Positions 17,367 through 26,833 of a stretch of 64,000 nt of DNA are shown one piece after another. The stretch is from an uncultured Hyphomicrobiales bacterium. Lineage in GTDB: Bacteria; Pseudomonadota; Alphaproteobacteria; Rhizobiales; Devosiaceae. The notes below the pieces were generated by a model. The model ran no database searches, was not told the DNA's origin, and worked only from the letters and a program-made list of their open reading frames with translations. The stretch lies in the NCBI GenBank assembly GCA_903828145.1, contig CAIKKY010000019.1, positions 124,001-188,000 on the forward strand, read 5' to 3'. Within the stretch, counting starts at the first letter, position 1. Each line of letters begins with the position of its first letter. Made by a program: the position numbers and the translations under genes.

Positions 17367-18538
17367 GCCGTTTCGCTGATGTTGTCGTGGTGGGCGGCGG
17401 GCTTGCGGGCACGGCCGCTGTCGTTGCGCTGGCGCGGCGCGGCCACAGTGTCATCCATATAGCGCCCGAGGGCCCGAGTGATCGGCGAACCTCGGCGCTG
17501 ATGATGCCAAGCGTTGATTTTCTCAGGGCCGAGGGCCTTGTTGCCGATCCCGAGACCCTCGGTCACCGGCTCTCAGCCATTCGCCTGATCGATGCGACCG
17601 GCCGCCTGATCCGCGCGCCGGAAACCCTGTTCGAAGCCCGCGAGGCCGGGCTGCAGAGCTTTGGCTGGAATTTTCCCAATGCGGGGCTCCTGGCGCACTT
17701 TGCCGAAGTCCGGGCGGCCCTGCCCCCGGTTGAGACCCTCCATGCCGCCGTGACTGACCTTGAGCGGGTGGGCGCAGGGTGGCGCCTGACCCTCACCGAT
17801 GGACAGACCGTCGTTGCGCGGCTGGTGGTGGGCGCTGACGGCAAGAAGTCTCTCATCCGTGCGGCCGGTGGCTTCCGGGGACGCGAAACCGGCTTTGCCG
17901 AGGCCGCATTGGTCGCCGATCTCGAGCTTGAGCGCCCCTTGGGCGAAACCAGTGTCGAGTTTCACTACCGGCGCGGGCCCTTCACCCTGGTGCCGGCAGG
18001 CGGCACGCGGGCCAATCTCGTCTATATCGATGACCGGGCGGTGCTCCGCAGCCTGCAGGAACAGGGCCGCGAGGCGCTGATGGCGGCGTTTTATGACAAG
18101 AGCCAGCATCTTTTTGGCCGTCTGAGCCTGCTCACCCCCGCCCATATGTTCATGCTGAGTGCGCTCAGCGTGCCGATGGCGGGCAAGGACGGGCTGGTGC
18201 TGGTGGGCGAAGCCGCCCATGCCTTTCCGCCGATTGGGGCGCAGGGGCTTAACCTTGGGCTGCGCGATGTGGCCGATCTCGTGGCGGCGCTCGATCATGC
18301 GGAAAGTCTCGGCGCGGGTCGGGGTGACCCGGACTGGGCCGACGCTGTGTCGGCACGCTATGGCGAGACGCGCGGCAGCGATATCGAGCGGACTGGCGGC
18401 ATGGTGGATGCTTTGTTCCGATCGCTCACCGTCGGCTTTCTGCCGGCGCAGGCGGTGCGGGCGGGCGGCATCTGGGCGCTCAAGCTCTCCAAGACGCTGC
18501 GCCATGTCGCGTTCGATGCGGGCATGGGTTTGCGCTAA
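17363..18538 (+). CDS. UbiH/UbiF/COQ6-family FAD-dependent hydroxylase
   Basis: 391 residues. The FAD-binding dinucleotide motif is VVVGGGLAGTAAVVALARRG at the very start. The second motif is VVGADGKKSLIR, and the third, GEAAHAFPPIGAQGLNLGLRD, matches UbiH-type aromatic hydroxylases. Such enzymes hydroxylate the ubiquinone ring at the membrane; whether this is UbiH, UbiF or UbiI cannot be told by eye. The GTG at 17363 overlaps the preceding YeeE stop. A strong bidirectional terminator follows at 18575-18600. The link to a sulfur transporter pair is unusual. Confidence 0.9.
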   Translation: MSRFADVVVVGGGLAGTAAVVALARRGHSVIHIAPEGPSDRRTSALMMPSVDFLRAEGLVADPETLGHRLSAIRLIDATGRLIRAPETLFEAREAGLQSFGWNFPNAGLLAHFAEVRAALPPVETLHAAVTDLERVGAGWRLTLTDGQTVVARLVVGADGKKSLIRAAGGFRGRETGFAEAALVADLELERPLGETSVEFHYRRGPFTLVPAGGTRANLVYIDDRAVLRSLQEQGREALMAAFYDKSQHLFGRLSLLTPAHMFMLSALSVPMAGKDGLVLVGEAAHAFPPIGAQGLNLGLRDVADLVAALDHAESLGAGRGDPDWADAVSARYGETRGSDIERTGGMVDALFRSLTVGFLPAQAVRAGGIWALKLSKTLRHVAFDAGMGLR

Positions 18539-18574
18539 CCCCGGTCTCGCCCAGCTCACGGGAAAACGGCATAA

Positions 18575-18600
18575 AAAAGGGCGCCCGGAGGCGCCCTTTT
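18575..18600. terminator. Bidirectional intrinsic terminator between the hydroxylase gene and ialB
   Basis: An 11-bp perfect stem with a CGGA loop (18586-18589): arms AAAAGGGCGCC and GGCGCCCTTTT. The A run on one side and T run on the other let it end transcription from both directions. It sits between two convergent genes. Confidence 0.85.
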
Positions 18601-18622
18601 CCTGTCAGGGTCGGCGCGCGGC

Positions 18623-19300
18623 TTATTGCGCCGGTGCCGGGGTATCAAGCTGCTTGCGCAGTTCTTCAGCCCGATCCTGCAGCTGCTTTTCGAGCGCCGA
18701 CGGATCAGAGTTCTGCTTGTTGAATTCTTCGAAGGTCATGGCGCTTTCGGCATCATAGACCGTGGTGAAGCCGGCGAGATTGATCTCGATGACCAGATCC
18801 TTGTTCTGCCGGTTCTTGGCGGTCAGCTTCAGCACGCTGCCCTTCTTGAGGCTGTTGATATAGGCCTCATTGATCACGAGCTGCGTTGCGCAGGAGGTGG
18901 GGTCGCACAGCATGAAGGGCACGCGGATCGGCTTCGAGCCGTCGATCTGCCAGGTGAGCCCGAAGGGCAGCAGCACCCCGAGCGGCACCGCGGCCACGGC
19001 GAGCAGGCGGCTTTCCTGGCCCGGATCATCGCGCAACAGGAACGAGCCGAGGAACTGGCCATTGGCCACCACGACCTGGCGCATGATGCAGACCTTCTTG
19101 CCATCGGCGAGCGGATCGCAAACCTTCAGCCAATTCTTCGTGGGGTCTTCACTGGCGGCCGCATTCGGATCGACCGCCGGAGCCGCCTGTCCATCGGCCG
19201 CCGGGGCCGGCTGGGCTGCATCCTGAGCGAAGGCCGCGTAGGTCGGCATCATCAGCGCCGCCACGGCAAGACCGGCTGCAATGAGCTTCTTGAAGGTCAT
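18623..19300 (-). CDS. Invasion-associated locus B (IalB) family exported protein
   Basis: 225 residues. A Sec signal peptide is plain: MTFKK, a hydrophobic Ala/Leu stretch, and cleavage probably after AFAQ (residue 26). An Ala/Pro-rich linker leads to the IalB domain, with NWLKVCDPLADGKKVCIMRQ and the Cys-containing VPFMLCDPTSCATQLVI. The ATG at 19300 has AAGGAAA 8 nt upstream; the frame continues further without purpose. IalB homologues are widespread in alphaproteobacteria, including non-pathogens, so the name does not imply invasion. It is periplasmic, with unknown biochemistry. Confidence 0.9.
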   Translation of the reverse strand: MTFKKLIAAGLAVAALMMPTYAAFAQDAAQPAPAADGQAAPAVDPNAAASEDPTKNWLKVCDPLADGKKVCIMRQVVVANGQFLGSFLLRDDPGQESRLLAVAAVPLGVLLPFGLTWQIDGSKPIRVPFMLCDPTSCATQLVINEAYINSLKKGSVLKLTAKNRQNKDLVIEINLAGFTTVYDAESAMTFEEFNKQNSDPSALEKQLQDRAEELRKQLDTPAPAQ

Positions 19301-19412
19301 GGACTTTCCTTGTGTTCCCTTTAGGCGACGGCGTTGCCACCACCGCAATTTCCCGCGCTCTTCAAGGCACGAAATCAGGCAATAACATGACCGCCCATTA
19401 AGGCATCGCGCT

Positions 19413-22400
19413 TTATCCGGCAAGTGTTGCCACCACACCCTGGTTTGCTGCAATTTTAGCCATTCTGGAGAGGATGGCAGCCGTGCCCTTGAGCCGCGCC
19501 TCGGGGGTCGGCCAGTCGCGCGCGAACACCAGTTTCTGGTCGGGTTTGATTCGCACCTGCATGGCAGGGTCGGAAACCATCTTCACGAGACCCGCCGGAT
19601 TGGCGAATTCATTGTTGCGCAGCGTGACCACCGCGCCCTTCGGGCCGGCATCAACTTTTTCGACATTGGCCGCGCGGCAGAGCGCCTTGACGAGGATGGT
19701 TTTGAGCAGTGCTTCGACTTCCTCAGGCATGGGCCCGAAGCGGTCGATCAGTTCGCCCCCCGCCGAATCGATTTCGCGCGGCTCGGTGAGGCCGCCGAGG
19801 CGCCGGTAGAGCTGCATGCGCACCTGAAGGTCGGGTACATAATGCTCGGGGATCATCACCGGCATGCCGATGGAGATCGAGGGGCTCCATTCGCCCTCAT
19901 CCTCGTAGCTGTCGGACCCGTCTTTCAGCGCGGCAACGGCTTCTTCCAGCATGGACTGGTAGAGTTCGAACCCTACCTCGCGGATATGGCCCGATTGCTC
20001 GTCGCCCAAAAGGTTGCCTGCCCCGCGAATATCGAGGTCATGGCTCGCCAGCTGGAACCCGGCGCCGAGGGTTTCGAGCGATTGCAGCACCGCGAGGCGG
20101 CGCTCGGCGGTATCGTTGAGCTTGCGATCAGCCGGTACGGTGAAAAGCGCATAGGCGCGCTGCTTGGCCCGGCCGATGCGGCCCCGGATCTGGTAGAGCT
20201 GCGCAAGGCCGAAATTATCGGCGCGATGCACGATCAGCGTATTGGCATTGGGAATATCGAGGCCGGATTCCACGATGGTGGTGGCCACGAGCACATCGAA
20301 TTTGCCATCGTAAAATGTGTTCATGATGTCGTCGAGTTCACCCGGCGGCATCTGGCCATTGGCGACGACAAAGCTGACCTCCGGCACCTGAGTGCGCAGG
20401 AATTCGGCGATATCGGGCTGGTCGGCGATTTTCGGCACGACATAGAAGGCCTGCCCGCCCCGGTATTTCTCGCGCAGCAGCGCCTCGCGGATGCTGAGCG
20501 GATCAAAGGGCGTGACAAAGGTGCGGACGGCCAGCCGGTCCACCGGCGGGGTGGCGAGCAGCGACAGGTCGCGCACGCCGGTCAGCGCCAGTTGCAGGGT
20601 GCGCGGAATGGGAGTCGCGGTCAGGGTGAGGACATGCACATTGCCCTTCATCTCCTTCAGCCGCTCCTTGTGGCCGACGCCGAAATGCTGCTCCTCATCG
20701 ATGATGAGCAGTCCGAGATCTTTGAACTCGATGGATTTGCCGAGGAGCGCGTGCGTGCCGATGACGATATCGAGACGGCCATCCGCGAGGCCGTCTTTCG
20801 TCGCTTTCAACTCGGTTGAGGACACGAGGCGGCTCGCCTGCCCGATGCGGAGCGGCAGGCCCGAAAAGCGCTCGCGGAAGGTTTTGAAATGCTGACGGGC
20901 AAGCAATGTTGTCGGCACGACGACGGCCACCTGGCGGCCGGCCATGGCGACGGCAAAGGCCGCGCGCAGGGCAACCTCGGTCTTGCCGAAACCGACATCA
21001 CCGCACACCAGCCGGTCCATCACCTTGCCCGTGCTCAAATCCTCAAAGATCGCCTCAATGGCGGTCAGCTGATCCTCGGTTTCCTCATAGGGGAAGCGGG
21101 CCGCGAATTCATCATAGGCCCCGGCGGGCACATCAATGGGGTCGACCTTGGTCAGCAGCCGCTGCGCGGCAATCTTGATGAGCTGTTCCGCCATTTCGCG
21201 GATGCGCTTTTTCAGCCGGCTCTTTTTGGCCTGCCAGGCGACACCGCCGAGCTTGTCGAGTTCGATTTCAGCGTCGGACCCATAGCGCGAGAGCAGTTCG
21301 ATGTTCTCGACCGGCAGATAGAGCTTGGTATTGCCCGCATATTCGATTTCGACGCAATCGTGCGGGGCGCCGGATACCTCGATGGTCTTGAGCCCGAGGA
21401 ATCGGCCGATACCGTGATCGACATGCACAACGAGATCGCCCGCGGCGAGGCTCGCCGCTTCGGTCAGGGCGTCGGATGCCTTGCGGCGCTTCTGCGGGCG
21501 CAACAGCCGTTCGCCCAGAATATCCTGTTCGGAGAGGACGAGGAGATCATCGGTCTGGAACCCGGCCTCAAGGCTCAAAACCACCAACGCCGTGGTATCG
21601 GGCGCGGTGGTTTCCGCATCGCGCCAGTTTTCGGCCATGCGCGGATGCTCAAGACCATGGTCCTTCAGCACCTGCGCCATGCGGTCGCGCGAGCCTTCCG
21701 ACCAGCAGGCAATAATGGTGCGGCGGCGCTTCCGGCGCTCGGCCTTGAGCAGCGACACCACGGCTTCGAAAAGATTGACGTCCTGGGCCTGACGTTCAGC
21801 GGCAAAGCTGGGTGCCATGCGGCCGCCGCCGCTTTCGGCGCGCTCGTTCGGGGTAAAGGCGGTGAGCTGGACCACCTGCTGGGCCGGCCCGAGCGCATAC
21901 AGCCCCTCAGCGGTCTCGTAGAGCTCTTCGGGCTTTGCCGGCTTATAGGGGGCGGCCGCATTGGCGCCGGGCTTTTGCAGCCGGGCCTCTTCACGCGCCT
22001 CGTAATAGTCGCGGATCTGCACCTGACGATCGGCATAGGCTTCCTTGGCCTGATCGTCGAAGATGAACGGGGCATCGCCCGTATAGGCGCGCAGCGGGTC
22101 AAGGTGATCGTAAAAGAACCCAAGCCAGTGCTCGACTCCGGGGAAGCGTTGTCCGGCGCTCACGGCGGTATAGAGTGGGTCATCGACCGTATTGCCGCCG
22201 AACGCTGCGGTATAGCGGGCGCGGAAGCGCCTGATCGTCTCATCGGTGAGCAGCACTTCGCTCATCGGGGCGAGCGCCACGCGCTTGATGGACCCGGTGG
22301 TGCGCTGGGAATCAGCATCAAACGTGCGGATGGTTTCGAGCTGACGCCCGAAAAAGTCAAAGCGGAGCGGCTGGTCGGCCCCGGCGGGGAAAAGGTCAAT

Positions 22401-22907
22401 CAACCCGCCACGGACGGCGAATTCGCCGGTTTCACGCACCGTGGGCACGCGAACATAGCCATTGCCCGCGGCCCATTGAATCAGTTTCTCGCTCTCCACC
22501 ACCTGCCCGGCGGCGGCGGCAAAGCTCATGATTTCAACCGCGTCGCGCGGCGGCAGTTTCTGAACCAGCGCATTGACCGAGGTCAGCACCACAAGGCCTT
22601 GCTCAGCACTTGTCGCGAGGGTGGAGAGCGTTGTCATCCGCGCTGCGATGGTGACGCCATTGGGCGAGACGCGATCATAGGGCAGACAATCCCACGCGGG
22701 GATGCTGAGCACCGGGTGGCCGGGCAGAAGCTGGCCCAGCACATCGGCCATGCGTTGCAGGCGGCGGCTGTCACGCGCGACGAACACGGCTGCCACCGGG
22801 CGTGATGGCGCCTTGCCCAATTCGGCCTCAATCAGCCGCGCCAGCGCAATGGGCTGCATCCCATCGGGCACGTTCGAGAGGATACGGGTGGGCAGGAGAT
22901 CAGTCAT
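19413..22907 (-). CDS. mfd: Transcription-repair coupling factor Mfd
   Basis: 1164 residues, full length. Mfd removes RNA polymerase stalled at DNA lesions and recruits UvrA. Visible domains: UvrB-like N-terminal modules (about 1-340), the RNA-polymerase-interacting CarD-like part (about 480-560, LVVHVDHGIGRFLGL), and the SF2 translocase with Walker A near residue 640 (DVGFGKTEVALRAAF) and IIDEEQHFGV near 737. The TRCF domain is C-terminal. I begin at the ATG at 22907, which overlaps the sdhE stop (ATGA); earlier codons in frame lie inside sdhE. Co-expression with sdhE is implied. Confidence 0.97.
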   Translation of the reverse strand: MTDLLPTRILSNVPDGMQPIALARLIEAELGKAPSRPVAAVFVARDSRRLQRMADVLGQLLPGHPVLSIPAWDCLPYDRVSPNGVTIAARMTTLSTLATSAEQGLVVLTSVNALVQKLPPRDAVEIMSFAAAAGQVVESEKLIQWAAGNGYVRVPTVRETGEFAVRGGLIDLFPAGADQPLRFDFFGRQLETIRTFDADSQRTTGSIKRVALAPMSEVLLTDETIRRFRARYTAAFGGNTVDDPLYTAVSAGQRFPGVEHWLGFFYDHLDPLRAYTGDAPFIFDDQAKEAYADRQVQIRDYYEAREEARLQKPGANAAAPYKPAKPEELYETAEGLYALGPAQQVVQLTAFTPNERAESGGGRMAPSFAAERQAQDVNLFEAVVSLLKAERRKRRRTIIACWSEGSRDRMAQVLKDHGLEHPRMAENWRDAETTAPDTTALVVLSLEAGFQTDDLLVLSEQDILGERLLRPQKRRKASDALTEAASLAAGDLVVHVDHGIGRFLGLKTIEVSGAPHDCVEIEYAGNTKLYLPVENIELLSRYGSDAEIELDKLGGVAWQAKKSRLKKRIREMAEQLIKIAAQRLLTKVDPIDVPAGAYDEFAARFPYEETEDQLTAIEAIFEDLSTGKVMDRLVCGDVGFGKTEVALRAAFAVAMAGRQVAVVVPTTLLARQHFKTFRERFSGLPLRIGQASRLVSSTELKATKDGLADGRLDIVIGTHALLGKSIEFKDLGLLIIDEEQHFGVGHKERLKEMKGNVHVLTLTATPIPRTLQLALTGVRDLSLLATPPVDRLAVRTFVTPFDPLSIREALLREKYRGGQAFYVVPKIADQPDIAEFLRTQVPEVSFVVANGQMPPGELDDIMNTFYDGKFDVLVATTIVESGLDIPNANTLIVHRADNFGLAQLYQIRGRIGRAKQRAYALFTVPADRKLNDTAERRLAVLQSLETLGAGFQLASHDLDIRGAGNLLGDEQSGHIREVGFELYQSMLEEAVAALKDGSDSYEDEGEWSPSISIGMPVMIPEHYVPDLQVRMQLYRRLGGLTEPREIDSAGGELIDRFGPMPEEVEALLKTILVKALCRAANVEKVDAGPKGAVVTLRNNEFANPAGLVKMVSDPAMQVRIKPDQKLVFARDWPTPEARLKGTAAILSRMAKIAANQGVVATLAG

Positions 22908-23236
22908 GAGGTGCGGAACGCGAGGAGATCGGCAATAAGCGCATGGTCGGCATCGTCGGGCATGGGCTCCTGCCCGAGAATCCATTTCAACAGATCGGTA
23001 TCGGCCTCATCAAGGACGCGCTCGAAGCGGTCGAGTTCCTCCGCTGACATGCCACCAAGATGGGCATCGGCATAGGGCCCGAGCATCAGGTCCATTTCCT
23101 TGGTGCCCCGATGCCAGGCCCGGTATTTGAGACGCTTGAGCCGATTGGCCCGATCCTCGATAAGCACGTTTGCCGCCTTTGCCGAAACGGGCCGCATCGG
23201 GCCCGGCCGGGCTAATACGCCTTCAGGACCGGCCAT
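22904..23236 (-). CDS. sdhE: FAD assembly factor SdhE (succinate dehydrogenase flavinylation)
   Basis: 110 residues. The SdhE core reads LKRLKYRAWHRGTKEMDLML, with the essential RGxxE motif as RGTKE. The protein helps attach FAD covalently to SdhA. Family members are usually about 90 residues, so the true start may be the ATG at 23197 rather than 23236; neither has a convincing ribosome site. It forms an ATGA overlap with mfd and diverges from recG over 66 nt, an arrangement common in alphaproteobacteria. Confidence 0.9.
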   Translation of the reverse strand: MAGPEGVLARPGPMRPVSAKAANVLIEDRANRLKRLKYRAWHRGTKEMDLMLGPYADAHLGGMSAEELDRFERVLDEADTDLLKWILGQEPMPDDADHALIADLLAFRTS

Positions 23237-23302
23237 GCAATTGCGGGGACGGCCAGAGACGCATAGCTTGAGCGCAATCCGTCCCTTGGCCCCCAGTTCT
23301 TC

Positions 23303-25411
23303 ATGTCCCGCCCCAGTTCGCTTGATCCGCTCTTTGCTTCGCTTTCGGGCATGAAGGGCGTCGGTCCGCAGATTTCAAAACTGTTCAACCGCTTCCTCGC
23401 CTCGGGCGAGGGGCAGGATGCGCTGGTGCTCGATCTCTTGATGCATATGCCGAGCCAGATGGTGGACCGGCGGCGCATGGATGGTGTGGCAGCAGCCGAG
23501 CCTGGTGAGATCGCGACGCTGCGGCTCCATATCGATGCGCATCGTCCGCCGCCGCGCGGCAAGCCGCAGGTGCCGCACCGGGTGCTGGCGCATGACGAGA
23601 CCGGCGACATCGACCTCGTGTTTTTCCGCGCGGAAGGCGGCTGGGTGGAAAAAAGCCTGCCGGTGGGCGAGGTGCGCTTTGTGTCGGGGCGCATCGCCGC
23701 CTTCAACGGCGGCCGCCAGATGGCGCATCCCGATTACATCGTGGCCGAAGACCGGCTTGAGACCCTGCCGCTCGTGGAGCCGGTCTATCCGGTGACACAC
23801 GGGCTGAGTTCAAAGCTGGTGCTGAAACTCATCCGGCAGGCGGTCGGCCGGATTCCGGCGCTCCCCGAGTGGATACCGCCCGCGCGACTGAGCGGCTCGG
23901 GCTGGCCCGGCTTTCCCGAAGCCCTGCGCCGGGCGCATCTGCCCACCGAGCCCGGTGAGGCCGATCTTGCGGCCCCGGCGCGCATGCGGCTTGCCTATGA
24001 TGAATATCTTGCCGGGCAATTGGCGCTGCTGATTGTCCGCTCAGAACTGGCGGGCCCGCGCGGCAAAGCCCGGCAGCTGACCGGCCTTATCAGCGCCAAG
24101 GTTGAAGCCGCCCTCCCCTTCGACCTGACGGCGGGGCAGCGGGCGGCCATTGCCGATATCTTTGCTGATCTGCACAAGCCCGAGCGTATGTCGCGGCTGG
24201 TGCAGGGCGATGTGGGGGCGGGCAAGACCGTGGTGGCGCTCATGGCCATGGCGGCCGTGGCCGAGACCGGGGCGCAATCAGCGCTGATGGCGCCGACCGA
24301 AATCCTGGCCACCCAGCATTACCGCTCGCTCGAGCCTTCGGCGCGGGCGGCCGGGCTCAGTATCCGGCTGGTGACGGGGAAGATGCCCGCCGCCGAAAAG
24401 CGCGCGGCACTGGCCGCCATCGAAAGCGGGGACGCGCAGATCATCGTGGGCACGCATGCCCTGTTTCAGCAGCAGGTCGCTTTCCATGACCTGGCGCTTG
24501 CGGTGGTCGATGAACAGCACCGGTTCGGGGTGCACCAGCGCCTCGCGCTCAACGCCAAAAGCGCCCATGCCGACCTCCTCGTCATGACGGCTACGCCCAT
24601 TCCGCGCTCGCTGGTGCTGACGCATTTTGGCGACATGGCCGTGAGCATTCTCAAGGAAAAGCCGAAGGGGCGGCAGCCGATTGAAACCGCCACCATCGCC
24701 GCCGACGATGTTGACCGCCTGGTCGCGCGGGTTAAAGCCCAGCTCGATCAGGGGGCGCAGGCCTTCTGGATCTGCCCTTTGGTCGAAGAGAGCGAGGTCG
24801 TGGACCTCGTGTCGGCGGAAGACCGGTTCAATGCGCTCAAGCCGATTTTCGGGGACCGGATCGCGCTGGTGCATGGTCGAATGAGCGCGGCTGACAAGGA
24901 CGCGGCCATGGGCCGGTTCCAATCGGGCGACGCGCAGCTTCTGGTCGCCACCACCGTGGTTGAAGTCGGCGTCGACGTGCCGAAAGCCACAATCATCGTC
25001 ATCGAACATGCCGAACGCTTTGGGCTAGCGCAATTGCACCAGCTCCGGGGCCGCGTGGGACGGGGGCGGGATAAATCCTTCTGCGTGCTGCTCTACGCCG
25101 AGCCGCTCAGCCTGTTGGCGCGCGAGCGGCTCAAGACCATTCGCGGCACCGACGATGGCTTTGTGATCGCGGAAAAAGACCTCGAATTGCGCGGCCCCGG
25201 CGATGTGCTGGGCACGCGGCAATCGGGCATGCCCGGATACCGGCTGGCGGTGCCCGATGTGCATCGGCACCTGCTTGAACTGGCCCATGAGGATGCCCTC
25301 GCCATCATGGCGCACAACCCCGGCCTTACAGGGCCGGAGGGACTGGCGCTGCGGGGTCTATTGTATGTTTTCCGCAAGGATCTCGCGATTCCGCTCATTC
25401 ACGCGGGCTAA
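23303..25411 (+). CDS. recG: ATP-dependent DNA helicase RecG
   Basis: 702 residues, usual RecG length. It remodels stalled forks and branched DNA. The N-terminal wedge/OB region starts LFASLSGMKGVGPQISKLF. Walker A is near residue 300-310 (GDVGAGKTVVALMAM), the DEQH box is VVDEQHRFGVHQR, and motif VI is QLHQLRGRVGRGRD. The C-terminal TRG-type region ELRGPGDVLGTRQSGMPG is intact. Its stop overlaps by 4 nt the stop of the convergent gene at 25408-25785. Confidence 0.97.
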   Translation: MSRPSSLDPLFASLSGMKGVGPQISKLFNRFLASGEGQDALVLDLLMHMPSQMVDRRRMDGVAAAEPGEIATLRLHIDAHRPPPRGKPQVPHRVLAHDETGDIDLVFFRAEGGWVEKSLPVGEVRFVSGRIAAFNGGRQMAHPDYIVAEDRLETLPLVEPVYPVTHGLSSKLVLKLIRQAVGRIPALPEWIPPARLSGSGWPGFPEALRRAHLPTEPGEADLAAPARMRLAYDEYLAGQLALLIVRSELAGPRGKARQLTGLISAKVEAALPFDLTAGQRAAIADIFADLHKPERMSRLVQGDVGAGKTVVALMAMAAVAETGAQSALMAPTEILATQHYRSLEPSARAAGLSIRLVTGKMPAAEKRAALAAIESGDAQIIVGTHALFQQQVAFHDLALAVVDEQHRFGVHQRLALNAKSAHADLLVMTATPIPRSLVLTHFGDMAVSILKEKPKGRQPIETATIAADDVDRLVARVKAQLDQGAQAFWICPLVEESEVVDLVSAEDRFNALKPIFGDRIALVHGRMSAADKDAAMGRFQSGDAQLLVATTVVEVGVDVPKATIIVIEHAERFGLAQLHQLRGRVGRGRDKSFCVLLYAEPLSLLARERLKTIRGTDDGFVIAEKDLELRGPGDVLGTRQSGMPGYRLAVPDVHRHLLELAHEDALAIMAHNPGLTGPEGLALRGLLYVFRKDLAIPLIHAG

Positions 25412-25785
25412 TGGGTGGTTTCCCCGCGCTGGCCGGGCGAGAGCAGGCTCACCGCCTTCGCCGCGCTCTGGTGGACGCTATCGAGGGCCCGGATCGTATC
25501 GAGCAGGCGGCTGTGATTGGCGATCTCGGGGGGCAGGTTCTGCGCCTGATCGTGCAGCCCCTCGCGCTGGCGGGCAATGTCGCGCTCAAGCTGTTCGGCC
25601 TCGGCGAGCAGATGCGGCTCATAGCCGCCCGTGGTTTTGAGCTTGGTGCCAAAGCCCGTCAGGCGGGCCGCCTGAGCCTGCCAGATGCTGATCTGCCGGT
25701 TGATGGGCAAAACGAGCTTCTGGGCCTCGCGGGCCTGCTGCACGTCCTGCCGTTCCGCGCGTTGCCGTCGGGGCGTTTCGTTCAC
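25408..25785 (-). CDS. Hypothetical coiled-coil protein of the DUF3618 module
   Basis: 125 residues, not recognised. It is strongly charged and helical (LLAEAEQLERDIARQREGL), with no signal peptide or membrane segment. The GTG at 25785 is preceded by AGGAGGG 7 nt away, a strong site, which is why I prefer it to the codon at 25806. It lies 58 nt downstream of the DUF3618 gene on the same strand, so it is probably the last gene of that module. Function is not inferable beyond a helical cytosolic protein. Confidence 0.65.
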   Translation of the reverse strand: MNETPRRQRAERQDVQQAREAQKLVLPINRQISIWQAQAARLTGFGTKLKTTGGYEPHLLAEAEQLERDIARQREGLHDQAQNLPPEIANHSRLLDTIRALDSVHQSAAKAVSLLSPGQRGETTH

Positions 25786-25843
25786 GCTCGACCCTCCTGC
25801 CCCCACGGGGCGGACGGGGCCCCGGAAGGCCCCGTCGCTTCAG

Positions 25844-26833
25844 TTAATGAAGATTCGATCCCGTACCGCTGCCGGGGGTGCCGGTCACGTCGCGATAGGC
25901 GCGATCGACCTGCTCCTTGCCTTTGTCGTAGATCTCGCCGGCTTTCGCCTTCCCCTCTTCGTAGAGCTTGTCAGCGGCATCGAAGGCGCGGTCGCGCAGG
26001 CTATCGCCGAGCTTACCGACCATCATGTCTTCCTCGCGGGTGCGCGGCAGGGTCGCGCCCAGCGCTGCGCCCATGGCAAAGGCCAGTGCGCCACCCACAA
26101 GGGGCAGATCGGTGTAGAGGTCACCCACCCGCTGGCGGGCCGCAGAGGCGCCCGACCCCATCTGGCTGGACAGATGCTGGCCCCGGCCCGTAAGATCGTG
26201 GGCTGCCTGACCAATGCCCGACGTCAGATCCTGCCAGCGATGGGTGGCCCAGCCGGCCGCATCAGCAAAGCGGTTCCCGGCTTCGTCGCTAAAATCGCGG
26301 ATTCGATGGCCGGCCTCATCGATGAACGCGCCGATCATCCGGCCGGTATTGTCGATGAAATGGCCCCGGCGGTGGCCTTCTGCATTGGACTTCGCCCGAT
26401 AGCGGCCCCCGGCGGTGTCCTCAAATTCCGAGGTCCACTCGCCCGATGCGTCCGCACTATGGCTCACCCGGCGCAGTCCGCCCGAGATGGTGGCATAGGG
26501 AAAATCGGTTTCTGCCCAATCCATGCCCGACTCCTCAGCGCGGGAAGTGCTGCGGCGCTGGGTGGGCTCGCCCATCAGCCGCACCCCCTGCCCGGACATC
26601 AGCCAGACGAGGCTGACCCCCAGGAGGGCCGTCGGCATGGGGTTATGGGCAATGGTATTGCCCAGATTGGTGAGGAAGCTCTGGCCGCCGTTCCTGGTAT
26701 AGCTCAGCAGCTCATCGACCAATTGGCCGGGCGACAGACGATCGCGCAATTCATCGATGCGGCTTTCCACCCGCTGGCGCTGCGCTTCGACTTCGCTCTC
26801 GAGTTCGGCGGAGTTTTTGCCATAGTCGGTCAT
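25844..26833 (-). CDS. DUF3618 domain protein, envelope-associated
   Basis: 329 residues. The N-terminal DUF3618 signature is ELESEVEAQRQRVESRIDEL followed by RDRLSPGQLVDELLSY and a hydrophobic segment around 66-83 (MPTALLGVSLVWLMSG). The middle is hydrophilic with repeated His/Arg/Asp helices. A second hydrophobic stretch at about 246-264 (GGALAFAMGAALGATLP) is followed by a lysine-rich helical tail. It is likely membrane-anchored. The ATG overlaps the holin-like gene's stop (TGATG). DUF3618 genes are often next to DUF1469 genes, as here; the role may be envelope stress, but that is inference. Confidence 0.82.
   Translation of the reverse strand: MTDYGKNSAELESEVEAQRQRVESRIDELRDRLSPGQLVDELLSYTRNGGQSFLTNLGNTIAHNPMPTALLGVSLVWLMSGQGVRLMGEPTQRRSTSRAEESGMDWAETDFPYATISGGLRRVSHSADASGEWTSEFEDTAGGRYRAKSNAEGHRRGHFIDNTGRMIGAFIDEAGHRIRDFSDEAGNRFADAAGWATHRWQDLTSGIGQAAHDLTGRGQHLSSQMGSGASAARQRVGDLYTDLPLVGGALAFAMGAALGATLPRTREEDMMVGKLGDSLRDRAFDAADKLYEEGKAKAGEIYDKGKEQVDRAYRDVTGTPGSGTGSNLH

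Noticed and set aside
20889-22805. Long plus-strand open frame (over 630 codons) within mfd
   Set aside because: Antisense shadow of a conserved gene; no start site or recognisable family.
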